A DNA stretch of 13,161 nucleotides, from contig DMZI01000010.1 of NCBI GenBank assembly GCA_003485325.1, positions 1-13,161 on the forward strand. Reading direction: 5' to 3'. This document shows positions 1 to 7,230 of this stretch, piece after piece. Position 1 is the first letter of the stretch; each line of letters opens with the position of its first letter. Under the pieces are notes generated by a model that was given only the letters and a program-made list of their open reading frames with translations, did not search any database and had not been told where the DNA came from. The translations under genes were made by a program, and so were the position numbers. This DNA is from Desulfotomaculum sp. (GTDB lineage: Bacteria; Bacillota; Desulfotomaculia; Desulfotomaculales; Nap2-2B).

Positions 1-90
1 CCGTATATATGTAATGTCAATACTAAAATGTAAAGTGCTTAATCCTCCTATAGTTTTTGACCTTCATCCGTATATATGTAATGTCAATAC
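1..90. repeat. 23-bp direct repeat pair, 67-bp period
   Basis: Positions 1-23 and 68-90 are identical over 23 bases, separated by 44 unrelated bases. The inner copy lies inside the transposase coding frame (minus strand) and encodes the conserved stretch IDITYIR around the first catalytic Asp. The outer copy is in another frame, because 67 is not a multiple of three. Reading the minus strand, the transposase sequence departs from the expected family pattern just after IRMK. This looks like a rearrangement or partial duplication at the left edge; what lies further left cannot be seen. Confidence 0.8.
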
Positions 91-769
91 CCCAAACGTG
101 ATCAGGCTGTTCAGCCTTGACATCCCGCAGCAATTATGGATAGGTATGGTGCTGATGGTTTCGCTTGCTGAGATTTGGTCCCGGGCAAATCCCATAAATT
201 CCCATCCTGCGCATCAGCCGTAACACCCGTTTCCTATTCATCGGGATGTTTTGATCCTGAAGTTCTTTTGTAATCCGGCGGTATCCATAGTGAGGCCACC
301 GGGTGTATATTTCGTCGATCCGATGCATCAACTCGATGTCAGTGTCTTCCTTTTTCCTGGGACGGTAATAGGCACTGGTTTGGTTTACATCCAATAGCCG
401 GGCCTGTTTCTTCAATGGGATTTTCCGGTAGTCCCTGTTCAGTATTTCACGTCTTTCTTCGACACTGGTGGACTTCTGCAGATTTTTTTTGAGCCAGTTG
501 ACCTCAATAGTCAGCTGACCGATCTGCCTTGTCAGTTCTTCTTTCTCGGCTTCGTACTGTTTGCGCATTTTCTCTGTCTCACTGGCGCCCCGGGTAAAGA
601 GACTGGGTAGATTATCAATGGCCTCTGCCTTCCAGCGGGCCAGCACCGTCGGGTGAATCCCTGTTTCGGCGGCTATCTGCGAGGTGGTTCTTTCCTCTCT
701 CAACAATTGCAGTACAATATTGGCTTTTTCTTCCGCTGAGTAAGTTCTTCTCTTTTCCATGTCTCTCAT
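24..769 (-). pseudogene. IS3-family transposase (fused OrfA/OrfB), interrupted and truncated
   Basis: This is the transposase of an IS3-family element. The open frame (769 to 134, 211 residues) begins with an OrfA-type helix-turn-helix (about residues 4-45, MEKRRTYSAEEKANIV), then a coiled-coil/leucine-zipper stretch (about 60-100) ending NWLKKN. The OrfB N-terminal HTH_21 region follows, with YGYRRI near 163-168. OrfA and OrfB normally overlap and are joined by a -1 frameshift; here they are in one frame through a run of eight A (481-490 region, minus strand). The frame hits TAA at 134-136 exactly where relatives read YPYLLRDV, then continues in frame with LLRDVKAEQPDHVWGIDITY before diverging near position 60. 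Only the first Asp of the DDE triad is in the window. Possible starts are ATG at 769 or 760. The product is almost certainly inactive. Confidence 0.85.
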
Positions 770-812
770 TATAGCTTAAATTTTTTGTTTTTGTGTCAAA
801 CTGACGGGTCCA
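24..812 (-). mobile_element. IS3-family insertion sequence, partial
   Basis: The transposase start is followed (minus strand, upstream) by a short non-coding end. It reads from about 812 inward as TGGACCCGTCAGTTTGACAC, which resembles IS3-family left ends. The other end and the catalytic core are not in the window, so terminal inverted repeats and target duplication cannot be paired. TTGACA (799-794) and TATAAT (773-768) occur in this end but are 20 bp apart, and the second overlaps the first ATG, so they are a poor promoter. The outer boundary is approximate. Confidence 0.6.
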
Positions 813-872
813 TTATAGATTGACGTTCTAAAAATAATCATTAATTCCATACTGTATACATACACAAATAAT

Positions 873-900
873 TTGACAAACAAGGGCTTGATGATAAAAT
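873..900 (+). promoter_or_regulatory. Probable sigma-A promoter for the DUF151 gene
   Basis: TTGACA at 873-878 and TAAAAT at 895-900 are separated by 16 bp, about 58 bp before the ATG at 958. It lies outside the insertion sequence end, so the gene probably keeps its own promoter. Confidence 0.6.
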
Positions 901-957
901 AGCATTTATAAAAACTGATCCTGCGTCTTCTTTAAGGCGCCAGAGGAGGTTGGTAAT

Positions 958-1434
958 ATGATACCCGTAAATATAAAGGGCGTTGCATACGACGCATCCG
1001 GCAATCCAATTATATTACTCACCGATCAGGAAGATAAAAAGGTTCTTCCTATATGGGTTGGCGCACTGGAAGCCCATGCTATCGTTGTAGCTCTTGAAAA
1101 CATTACAATGTCCCGGCCATTGACACACGATCTTCTTAAAAATATCTGTACAAATTTAGGAGCAATAATCACACATATAGTAATTACGGATCTGCATGAA
1201 AATACATTTTACGCTGAAATACATATATGCATAAGTGATAAGGAAATGGTCATTGACTCGCGCCCGAGTGACGCCATTGCTTTAGCTTTACGCGCCTCAG
1301 CGCCAGTTTTTCTCCTGAAAAAATTAAGCGAACACATGCTCCAGATAAAGGATATAGTAGAAGAAGAAATAGAGGACGAATTGCTGCAAATAACAAATAC
1401 TTTCCTCAAGGATAATAAAAAAACTGTTCACTAA
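958..1434 (+). CDS. Bifunctional nuclease family protein (DUF151/BFN domain)
   Basis: A soluble 158-residue protein of the BFN (DUF151, COG1259) family. Members have been described as nucleases in plants and are widespread but poorly defined in bacteria. The family pattern is plain: LPIWVGALEAHAI near residues 30-42, RPLTHDLL near 53-60, and the signature IDSRPSDAIALALR near 99-112, followed by APVFL. The C-terminus is acidic (EEEIEDELL). Its length is usual for a single-domain member. The ATG is set by AGAGGAGGT about 10 bases upstream and by the promoter at 873-900. It stands alone, with 204 bp of AT-rich DNA before the next gene. The family call is firm; the biochemical role in this organism is not known. 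Confidence 0.9.
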   Translation: MIPVNIKGVAYDASGNPIILLTDQEDKKVLPIWVGALEAHAIVVALENITMSRPLTHDLLKNICTNLGAIITHIVITDLHENTFYAEIHICISDKEMVIDSRPSDAIALALRASAPVFLLKKLSEHMLQIKDIVEEEIEDELLQITNTFLKDNKKTVH

Positions 1435-1597
1435 AGGGTTTTTAAAAAATGATTTATCAAGTTCACTGCGCTTTAATATAAGTAAATGTTAAGAACAAAA
1501 AGAAATAGATAGATTAACTGTAATTTTACTTATTATGTTTTATGTTAAAAATATTATCAAATACTATTCTTTAAAAAGTACATAGTGGTTTAATTAT

Positions 1598-1608
1598 TGT
1601 TATAAAAT
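1598..1608 (+). promoter_or_regulatory. Possible extended -10 promoter before the biotin carrier
   Basis: TGTTATAAA (TG at 1598-1599, TATAAA at 1601-1606) has the extended -10 form, with no clear -35. It would start a transcript about 25 bases before the ATG at 1639. The surrounding 1435-1638 is very AT-rich, so a chance match is possible. Confidence 0.35.
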
Positions 1609-1638
1609 ACAAACTATAAGAAAAGGGAGGTTGTTTCA

Positions 1639-1854
1639 ATGGGTACGCCAGTTAATCCAAAACTAGTAGGTACGATTGTGTCCATCGACGTCAAGGTAGG
1701 TGATCAGGTAAAAAAGAATGATGTGTTAGGTTCCATGGAAGCAATGAAGATGAATATAAAAATTTTTGCTCCTAAAGAAGGAATAATTCAAGAAATTCAT
1801 GTCAAACCCGGAGACCACGTCAATCTTAAGACTCCCATACTAACACTGGATTAA
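1639..1854 (+). CDS. Biotin carboxyl carrier protein (biotinyl domain)
   Basis: A 71-residue stand-alone biotinyl domain. It carries biotin on the Lys of the EAMKM motif (Lys37) and shuttles a carboxyl group between two active sites of a biotin-dependent carboxylase, decarboxylase or transcarboxylase. The domain is complete: a first half with VGTIVSIDVKVGDQVKKNDVL, the hairpin carrying EAMKM, and a second half with GIIQEIHVKPGDHV. It lacks the Ala/Pro-rich linker often found before such domains, so it is a minimal carrier (compare the transcarboxylase 1.3S subunit and decarboxylase gamma chains). The ATG is supported by AAAAGGGAGG about 8 bases upstream. The next gene on the same strand encodes a carboxyltransferase subunit lacking a biotinyl domain, so the two probably work together. 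A biotin carboxylase or membrane decarboxylase partner is not in the window. Confidence 0.92.
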   Translation: MGTPVNPKLVGTIVSIDVKVGDQVKKNDVLGSMEAMKMNIKIFAPKEGIIQEIHVKPGDHVNLKTPILTLD

Positions 1855-2157
1855 AACAATAAGCCTGATTTTTTATAGGGCTTCACAATATTTTAGAGAT
1901 ACCCGGCCCTCCAAAGCAGCACATTATGAGTAAGCTATTTTAAATTATCACATACCAGTTACTAAAGAAAAATTCCTTTGAAAGTCCATACTCTGCATAA
2001 TTTAATCCTATGAGCTACTAACAGCGGCTATCTATATGCATAGCCTCTTCCGAGATATGCAAAAAGCAACCACAAAAAAATTGTGTAAGTCATCCCTAAT
2101 TATATTTGAAATGTATCAAATTGCATTAAGGATAACCAAACAGGAAGGGGAATATAA
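1855..2157 (+). other. 303-bp intergenic region without a gene
   Basis: No credible reading frame lies between the carrier and carboxyltransferase genes. Two weak stem-loops are visible: AAGCCT paired with GGGCTT just after the carrier stop (about 1860-1882), with no useful T-tract, and a 6-bp stem GGCTAT/ATAGCC at 2026-2031 and 2040-2045. I see no convincing promoter or sigma-54 -24/-12 site. The ribosome binding site AGGAAGGGG at 2142-2150 serves the GTG at 2158. Confidence 0.5.
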
Positions 2158-3519
2158 GTGGTTGAAGAACTTAAAAGACCGGTAAAAATTACTGACACAA
2201 CTCTGCGGGACGGGCATCAATCTCTGCTGGCAACCAGGATGAAGACCGAGCACATGGTACCTATTCTTGAAAAGATAGATAATATAGGCTATCATTCTCT
2301 GGAAGTATGGGGCGGAGCTACGTTTGACACTTGTCTTCGTTACTGCAACGAAGACCCCTGGGAAAGGTTAAGAACGATTAGAAAGCACTGTAAAAAAACA
2401 AAGTTACAGATGCTCTTAAGGGGACAAAATATTGTCGGTTATAAAAATTACCCTGATGATGTTCTAACTGAGTTTATCAAAAGGACCGTATATAATGGTT
2501 TAGACATTTTTCGTATTTTTGACGCATTAAATGATGTTCGAAACCTGCAAAAAGCCATGGAAGCAGCAAAAAAAGAAGGGGCGCACGTCCAGGCGACAGC
2601 CAGCTATACAATTAGTCCCGTGCATGATATTAATTACTTCGTAAAGCTTGCTAAAACTCTGGAAGAAATGGGAGCTGACTCTATTTGCCTAAAAGACATG
2701 GCAGGTATTATTTCTCCCGAAGCAGCTTACCAAATTATGAAAAGCTGGAAAGAAACTGTAAAGGTACCAATTCAGCTTCATTGCCACTATACCAGCGGCA
2801 TGGCTTCGATGGCCTATTTAAGGGCTTGCCAGGCAGGAGTCGATATTATTGACTGCTCTATTTCAACCATGGCCTTGCAAACATCTCAACCTGCAGTAGA
2901 GCCTATGGTTGTTACTCTTAAAGAAACGCCATGGGATACAGGATTAGAATTAGAACCCTTGGTGGAGATCGCAAGGTACTTCGTTGAAGTACGCAAAACA
3001 CATTACGCCGATTTCGATCTTTCGCCAAAGAACGTAGACGTAAACGTGCTTCTGTACCAGGTTCCCGGCGGTATGATGTCCAACTTTTTCTCCCAGTTAA
3101 GGGAACAGGACGCTCTTGACAGGCTTCCGGAAGTATTAGAGGAGCTTCCTAATACCAGGGCGGATCTTGGTTATCCGCCGCTTGTCACACCAACAAGCCA
3201 AATAGTGGGTATACAGGCTGTGTTAAATGTTTTGTTCGGACGCTGGGTATTCAATACTGAGGAAATCGTTAATTATGTACGCGGTCAGTATGGCAACCCC
3301 CCGGCGCCAATTAATAAAGAAGCCAAGGAAATGATCATTGGTGATGAAGAGCCAATAACCTGCAGGCCCGCAGATCTAATTCCACCCGGCTTGGAAGAGG
3401 CCCGTAAACTGGCGGAACCGTACATGCGTCAGGAAGAAGATGTACTTTCGGTGGCTATTTTTCCGGAAGTAGCGTTAGACTTTTTAAAAAAAAGAAATGA
3501 AGGATTAAACAAAAAATAG
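2158..3519 (+). CDS. Carboxyltransferase subunit: transcarboxylase 5S / oxaloacetate decarboxylase alpha / pyruvate carboxylase B type
   Basis: A 453-residue TIM-barrel carboxyltransferase that moves CO2 between carboxybiotin and pyruvate/oxaloacetate. Active-site signatures are intact: TLRDGHQS with the metal-binding Asp18, CLKDMAG with Lys179 as the expected carbamylated lysine, and HCH (His208, His210) as metal ligands. A PYC/OadA-type conserved region follows the barrel (GGMMSNF near 302-308, then PTSQIVG). There is no C-terminal biotinyl domain, so it depends on a separate carrier, most simply the one at 1639-1854. The start is GTG at 2158, set by AGGAAGGGG. Candidate assignments are the 5S subunit of methylmalonyl-CoA:pyruvate transcarboxylase (propionate pathway), oxaloacetate decarboxylase alpha, or pyruvate carboxylase subunit B. 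The sequence alone does not decide. It converges with the sigma-54 regulator gene across a 10-bp gap. Confidence 0.9.
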   Translation: MVEELKRPVKITDTTLRDGHQSLLATRMKTEHMVPILEKIDNIGYHSLEVWGGATFDTCLRYCNEDPWERLRTIRKHCKKTKLQMLLRGQNIVGYKNYPDDVLTEFIKRTVYNGLDIFRIFDALNDVRNLQKAMEAAKKEGAHVQATASYTISPVHDINYFVKLAKTLEEMGADSICLKDMAGIISPEAAYQIMKSWKETVKVPIQLHCHYTSGMASMAYLRACQAGVDIIDCSISTMALQTSQPAVEPMVVTLKETPWDTGLELEPLVEIARYFVEVRKTHYADFDLSPKNVDVNVLLYQVPGGMMSNFFSQLREQDALDRLPEVLEELPNTRADLGYPPLVTPTSQIVGIQAVLNVLFGRWVFNTEEIVNYVRGQYGNPPAPINKEAKEMIIGDEEPITCRPADLIPPGLEEARKLAEPYMRQEEDVLSVAIFPEVALDFLKKRNEGLNKK

Positions 3520-3529
3520 GTTAAACGCT

Positions 3530-5635
3530 TCAAATAGAGTAGTCGTTACTTTTAAGCCGATTCATCTTCCTGACAAGTGTAGACTGGTCTATTCTGAGCG
3601 CTTTAGCTGCCTTATAAGTGCTTCCAAACTCCTGCAAGGCATTTTTAATGAGCTGTTTTTCAAGTTCTAAAAGCGCAGTCCTGATGGGCAGCACACCTTT
3701 AACTAAAACACCCGGTGAAGAATCGTTATGCTCAAAAAGGTAATCAGGCAAATCCGATAAAGAAACCAGGATACCTGGAGAAGTCACGATTAACCTTTCC
3801 ACAAGGTTCTCTAATTCACGTACGTTACCAGGCCAGTTATATTCAAGGAAAACTTCAAATACTTCCGGCGCAAAATCCTTTTTAATATTGTAAGCTTTAC
3901 AAAACTTATCCCTAAATGCATATACCATCGGGATAATCTCTTGCTTCCGCTCCCTAAGAGGCCAAACATAAAGCGGTATCACGTTCAAACGGAAGAAAAG
4001 GTCTTCCCGGAATAAACCTTTATGAACCAATTCTTCCAGTATACGGTTGGTAGCGGCTAAAATTCGAACATTTACAGATCGAGGCTTTTTACCCCCAACC
4101 GGCATGATTTCTTTTACCTGAATTACTCTTAACAATTTCACCTGAAACGGGAGGGGAAGCTCACTTATTTCATCCAAAAACAGAGTCCCGTTGTTGGCCA
4201 TTTCAATTAAACCAACCTTCCCTTCCCTGTTTGCTCCTGTGAAGGCCCCTCTCTCATAGCCAAAAAGTTCTGACTCAAGAAGGTTTTCCGGAATAGCGCC
4301 GCAGTTTACAACTACAAATGATTCCTTAGCTCGTTTGCTATGTTTATGAATAGTTTTTGCTATAACCTCCTTGCCGACGCCCGACTCTCCGCTAATGAGC
4401 ACTGTGGAATCAACCTGCGCCAACCTGAGAGCCATGGCCAATAAATCCTGCATCTTCGGAGAAGTAAGGATTATACCATCCTGACTTAAAAGCCTCATTC
4501 TTAATTGTTTCAGCTCATCATAATACTTTTCGCTTAATCTTTGGCTTTGCTCCAACTGGTTGCGCAGATCATTCAATTCCGTAAGGTCACGAATATTGAT
4601 AACAACGTGTGTTAATTCGCTGTCCTGATTTATAATCGGGTTCCCCGTAATCAATAACTGATTTTTATCTTTGTTTACCACTAAATTCACCGGCTGCCCT
4701 TTTTTCTTGACAGCTTCTACTATTGAACTTGAGTAGACATTGGCGGTAACAAGATCCTTAAAGTTTTTTCCTTTGATGCTTTCACCGGGAAAACCTGTAA
4801 TCCTCTCATGGGCATGGTTTGCCTTAATTATTTCACCATCTGGTTTGGTAACCAGAATTCCGTCATAAGAAGACTCTATAATACATTCGAGTTCTTTATA
4901 TAATTGCTTGACTGACTGCAACTCTTCGGAAATAAATTCTATTTCTGATATATCCTGAAAGACACCTACCGCACCGACTACCTTGCCATTTTCTACCACC
5001 CTGCTGCGATTAGTCAGATATATATGTTTTCCTTTTGAATAGTCTACATATATCTTGCACTGAGGCTGGAATTGATCTTCTTTCAAAGCTTCCAGTAATT
5101 CTTGGGGAATTATAACCTCAGAAAGATGTTTTCCTAAAGCATAGCTTTTTTTCCGCCTTGTAATTTCTTCAGCGGCTTTATTAAAAAGTGTAATTATACC
5201 CTCAGTATTTATGGCAATAATTCCATTGTGAGCCGAATCAAGAAGTGTTTCTATCTCCGCAAACATCCTGGTAGCCATTCCGAACAAGGCTGATCCTGCC
5301 TTTTCCTTGGATAAAATTCCAGCAAACTTACCTTCTTCATCAATAACAGGAAATATTTTCTGAGGCAAGGACCATGCTTCAACAAGGGGAGTATTTTCAG
5401 TAAGTGTAAAAAAGTCCTTGTTCATGATCTGATTTACTTTAAGTAAATCATCGAAAAGTTCCGGTTTTAAATAGAATAACTCATCCTTTGTAACAAGTGC
5501 AGTTATAACGCCCTTGTCATCTATTACTGGAAGGCCGTCAACTTCCAACTGCCTGATCAGATTCCACGCTTCCACAAGTGACTGTTCTTGAACGAGGCCT
5601 TTTTGAACTTTTGTCATTACGTCTTTTACGAACAT
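3530..5635 (-). CDS. Sigma-54-dependent activator with two CBS and two PAS domains
   Basis: A 701-residue bacterial enhancer-binding protein that would open sigma-54 promoters using ATP. Order: CBS pair (about residues 1-55 and 60-115), PAS 1 (about 125-235), PAS 2 (about 248-355), coiled linker (355-385), AAA+ domain (about 388-620) and a Fis-type helix-turn-helix (about 650-695). AAA+ motifs are complete: Walker A GESGVGKE (416-423), the sigma-54 contact loop GAFTGA (463-468), Walker B GTLFLDE (483-489), FREDLFFRLN (542-551) and WPGNVREL (601-608). CBS domains commonly bind adenine nucleotides, so it may sense energy state, but no ligand residue was tested. The ATG has GGGTGG about 6 bases upstream. 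The adjacent carboxyltransferase genes are possible targets by position only; I found no -24/-12 site in front of them. Confidence 0.93.
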   Translation of the reverse strand: MFVKDVMTKVQKGLVQEQSLVEAWNLIRQLEVDGLPVIDDKGVITALVTKDELFYLKPELFDDLLKVNQIMNKDFFTLTENTPLVEAWSLPQKIFPVIDEEGKFAGILSKEKAGSALFGMATRMFAEIETLLDSAHNGIIAINTEGIITLFNKAAEEITRRKKSYALGKHLSEVIIPQELLEALKEDQFQPQCKIYVDYSKGKHIYLTNRSRVVENGKVVGAVGVFQDISEIEFISEELQSVKQLYKELECIIESSYDGILVTKPDGEIIKANHAHERITGFPGESIKGKNFKDLVTANVYSSSIVEAVKKKGQPVNLVVNKDKNQLLITGNPIINQDSELTHVVINIRDLTELNDLRNQLEQSQRLSEKYYDELKQLRMRLLSQDGIILTSPKMQDLLAMALRLAQVDSTVLISGESGVGKEVIAKTIHKHSKRAKESFVVVNCGAIPENLLESELFGYERGAFTGANREGKVGLIEMANNGTLFLDEISELPLPFQVKLLRVIQVKEIMPVGGKKPRSVNVRILAATNRILEELVHKGLFREDLFFRLNVIPLYVWPLRERKQEIIPMVYAFRDKFCKAYNIKKDFAPEVFEVFLEYNWPGNVRELENLVERLIVTSPGILVSLSDLPDYLFEHNDSSPGVLVKGVLPIRTALLELEKQLIKNALQEFGSTYKAAKALRIDQSTLVRKMNRLKSNDYSI

Positions 5636-5667
5636 TAAACCACCCGGTTTCTATGTTGATTAAATTG

Positions 5668-5696
5668 ATTTTACTATAAAGTTGCCAATGGCTCAA
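5668..5696 (-). promoter_or_regulatory. Probable sigma-A promoter for the regulator gene
   Basis: On the minus strand TTGAGC (5696-5691) and TAAAAT (5673-5668) are 17 bp apart, about 32 bp before the regulator ATG at 5635. It suggests the activator itself is made from a housekeeping promoter. Confidence 0.45.
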
Positions 5697-5740
5697 CCCA
5701 TCCCGTATAATGAGTTAGTTCACCTTATAAAAATTATATT

Positions 5741-5760
5741 TTAAAAGCATTTAAAAGCAT
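5741..5760 (+). repeat. Tandem 10-bp repeat upstream of the riboswitch promoter
   Basis: TTAAAAGCAT occurs twice in direct succession, 14 bp before the -35 hexamer at 5774. It could be an AT-rich upstream element or a binding site, or chance in AT-rich DNA. Confidence 0.4.
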
Positions 5761-5773
5761 GTTTAAAAAAGAC

Positions 5774-5802
5774 TTGACATAACCGGAAAGCTGTTATTAA
5801 AT
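5774..5802 (+). promoter_or_regulatory. Probable promoter of the SAM-riboswitch operon
   Basis: TTGACA at 5774-5779 with TTAAAT at 5797-5802, spacing 17 bp. Transcription would begin near 5809, about 15 bases before the riboswitch P1 stem. A better -10 match, TATAAT at 5806-5811, has no matching -35. Confidence 0.55.
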
Positions 5803-5823
5803 ATTTATAATAATTAAATAGTG

Positions 5824-5933
5824 CTCTTATCCAGAGAGGTGGAGGGACTGGCCCGATGAAACCCGGCAACCGCCTTTAACAAAAGGAATGGTGCCAATTC
5901 CTGCAGAGGAGAATTTCTTCTGACAGATAAGAG
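5824..5933 (+). promoter_or_regulatory. SAM-I (S-box) riboswitch aptamer
   Basis: The S-box core is recognisable along its length. The P1 5' strand CTCTTATC (5824-5831) is followed by AGAGAGGTGGAGGGACTGG, CCCGATGAAACCCGGCAACC, the late segment GGTGCCAATTCCTGC, and the closing P1 strand GATAAGAG (5926-5933), which pairs perfectly with the first. The RNA binds S-adenosylmethionine and normally switches off downstream sulfur/methionine genes when SAM is plentiful. It lies directly before the three-gene operon 6014-8379. Confidence 0.95.
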
Positions 5934-5980
5934 GGAGTTGAAAATACAAGCCTCTTCTATGTTGGAAGGGGCTTTATAAT
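5929..5980 (+). terminator. Riboswitch expression platform: intrinsic terminator with competing antiterminator
   Basis: AAGCCTCTTC (5948-5957) and GAAGGGGCTT (5965-5974) form a 10-bp stem with one G-U pair and a 7-base loop, followed by TATAAT with only a short T run. AAGAGG (5929-5934), mostly the 3' strand of aptamer P1, can instead pair with CCTCTT (5951-5956), the 5' arm of that stem. This gives the classic choice: with SAM, P1 forms and the terminator folds; without SAM, the antiterminator forms. The weak T-tract leaves efficiency uncertain. Confidence 0.7.
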
Positions 5981-6013
5981 ATCTGGAGCGAGCACTGTAA
6001 TGGAGGAATAATA

Positions 6014-7210
6014 ATGAGCACAGAAAAAACCTACGCTGAGATCAATGAAAAAATTAAGAACGGCAAAGCAGTAGTCATGACCGCTGAAGAACTTATCGCG
6101 CTTGTCGAAGAAAAAGGATTCTCACGCGCAACGCAGGAAGTTGATGTTGTTACAACCGGAACTTTTAGCCCGATGTGTTCTTCGGGAGCATTTCTTAACT
6201 TCGGGCATTCCGAACCGCGTATAAGAATGCAGCGCGTCTTGTTAAACGATATCGAGGCTTATGCAGGCCTTGCAGCTGTTGATGCATATATCGGGGCCAC
6301 CCAGGTTCCTGAACATGATCCACTGAACAGCAATTACCCGGGAGAATTTAAATACGGCGGCGGGCATCTGATCCAAGAACTGGTTGAACGAAAGCGAATC
6401 AGGCTGAAGGCCGTATCTTACGGAACCGACTGCTATCCCCGACAGGAAATAGAGACCTCCTTTACCATAAATGAGATCAACGAGGCGATATTGTTTAACC
6501 CGCGCAACGCCTACCAGAACTATAACTGTGCTGTGAACCTGAGTTCGCGTACAATTTACACATATATGGGCGTCCTAAAGCCCAACCTGGCGAATGCGCA
6601 TTATTGCAGCGCGGGGCAACTTAGCCCTCTGCTTAAAGATCCTTATTTTAAGACAATTGGAATCGGCACAAGAATCTTCCTGGGCGGGGGTGTAGGTTAT
6701 GTGGCCTGGAACGGCACACAACACTTCCCTTCCATTCAAAAGGATTCAACCGGCCGTGAACTGGGACCTGCGGGAGGAACCTTAGCTCTTATCGGCGATT
6801 TAAAACAGATGAATTCTCAATGGCTCAGAGGGGCCAGTTTCCTTGGTTACGGAGCAACTTTAGCTGTAGGAATCGGTTTGCCCATTCCTATCCTAAACGA
6901 AGAGATAACAGGTTTTGCGGCGGCAAAAGACAAAGATTTATATGCGCCAATTGTTGATTACAGTGACGCATACCCGAATAGAAAACCCGGAAACCTGGGC
7001 TTGGTCAGTTATGCTGAACTAAAAACAGGCCAAATTGTTGTTAATGGCAAACAGGTCCCAACAGCTCCATTATCCAGCTACCCCGGGGCTAAAAAAATTG
7101 CCGGTATACTTAAGCAGTGGATTTCTGATGGAACCTTTTTAATTACCGAACCTGTAAAACTGCTTCCTAATTTTAATGATCAAATAACAGCCAATGTGCT
7201 TAAGAGTTAA
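6014..7210 (+). CDS. DUF39/COG1900 homocysteine biosynthesis protein (L-aspartate semialdehyde sulfurtransferase type)
   Basis: A 398-residue protein of the DUF39 (COG1900) family. In methanogens, homologues (MA1821 of Methanosarcina acetivorans, MJ0100 of Methanocaldococcus) take part in making homocysteine from aspartate semialdehyde and sulfide, bypassing O-acyl-homoserine. Family features visible here are TGTFSPMCSSGAFLNFGHS near residues 48-66 with Cys55, and YGTDCYPR with Cys140; a Cys near position 54 is reported as essential in the archaeal enzyme. Glycine-rich stretches GTRIFLGGGVGYVAWNGTQH and GPAGGTLALIGD follow. I see no C-terminal CBS pair, which some archaeal members carry. The ATG has TGGAGGAA upstream. 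It is the first gene of a three-gene operon under a SAM riboswitch, which supports the methionine/homocysteine role independently. Confidence 0.9.
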   Translation: MSTEKTYAEINEKIKNGKAVVMTAEELIALVEEKGFSRATQEVDVVTTGTFSPMCSSGAFLNFGHSEPRIRMQRVLLNDIEAYAGLAAVDAYIGATQVPEHDPLNSNYPGEFKYGGGHLIQELVERKRIRLKAVSYGTDCYPRQEIETSFTINEINEAILFNPRNAYQNYNCAVNLSSRTIYTYMGVLKPNLANAHYCSAGQLSPLLKDPYFKTIGIGTRIFLGGGVGYVAWNGTQHFPSIQKDSTGRELGPAGGTLALIGDLKQMNSQWLRGASFLGYGATLAVGIGLPIPILNEEITGFAAAKDKDLYAPIVDYSDAYPNRKPGNLGLVSYAELKTGQIVVNGKQVPTAPLSSYPGAKKIAGILKQWISDGTFLITEPVKLLPNFNDQITANVLKS

Positions 7211-7230
7211 TCTGAAAGGAGAGTCGTTAA

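Noticed and set aside
1..90. Repeat-spacer-repeat pattern resembling a two-repeat CRISPR
   Set aside because: The inner copy is transposase coding sequence for a conserved motif, there are only two copies, and no cas gene is present.
14..223. Open frame on the plus strand at the left edge
   Set aside because: Antisense to the IS3 transposase, with no family features.
768..799. TTGACA/TATAAT pair as transposase promoter
   Set aside because: Spacing is 20 bp and the -10 overlaps the first ATG, so it is unlikely to work as drawn.
1855..2157. Possible sigma-54 promoter for the carboxyltransferase gene
   Set aside because: No GG-N10-GC pair with supporting consensus was found by eye, despite the nearby sigma-54 activator.
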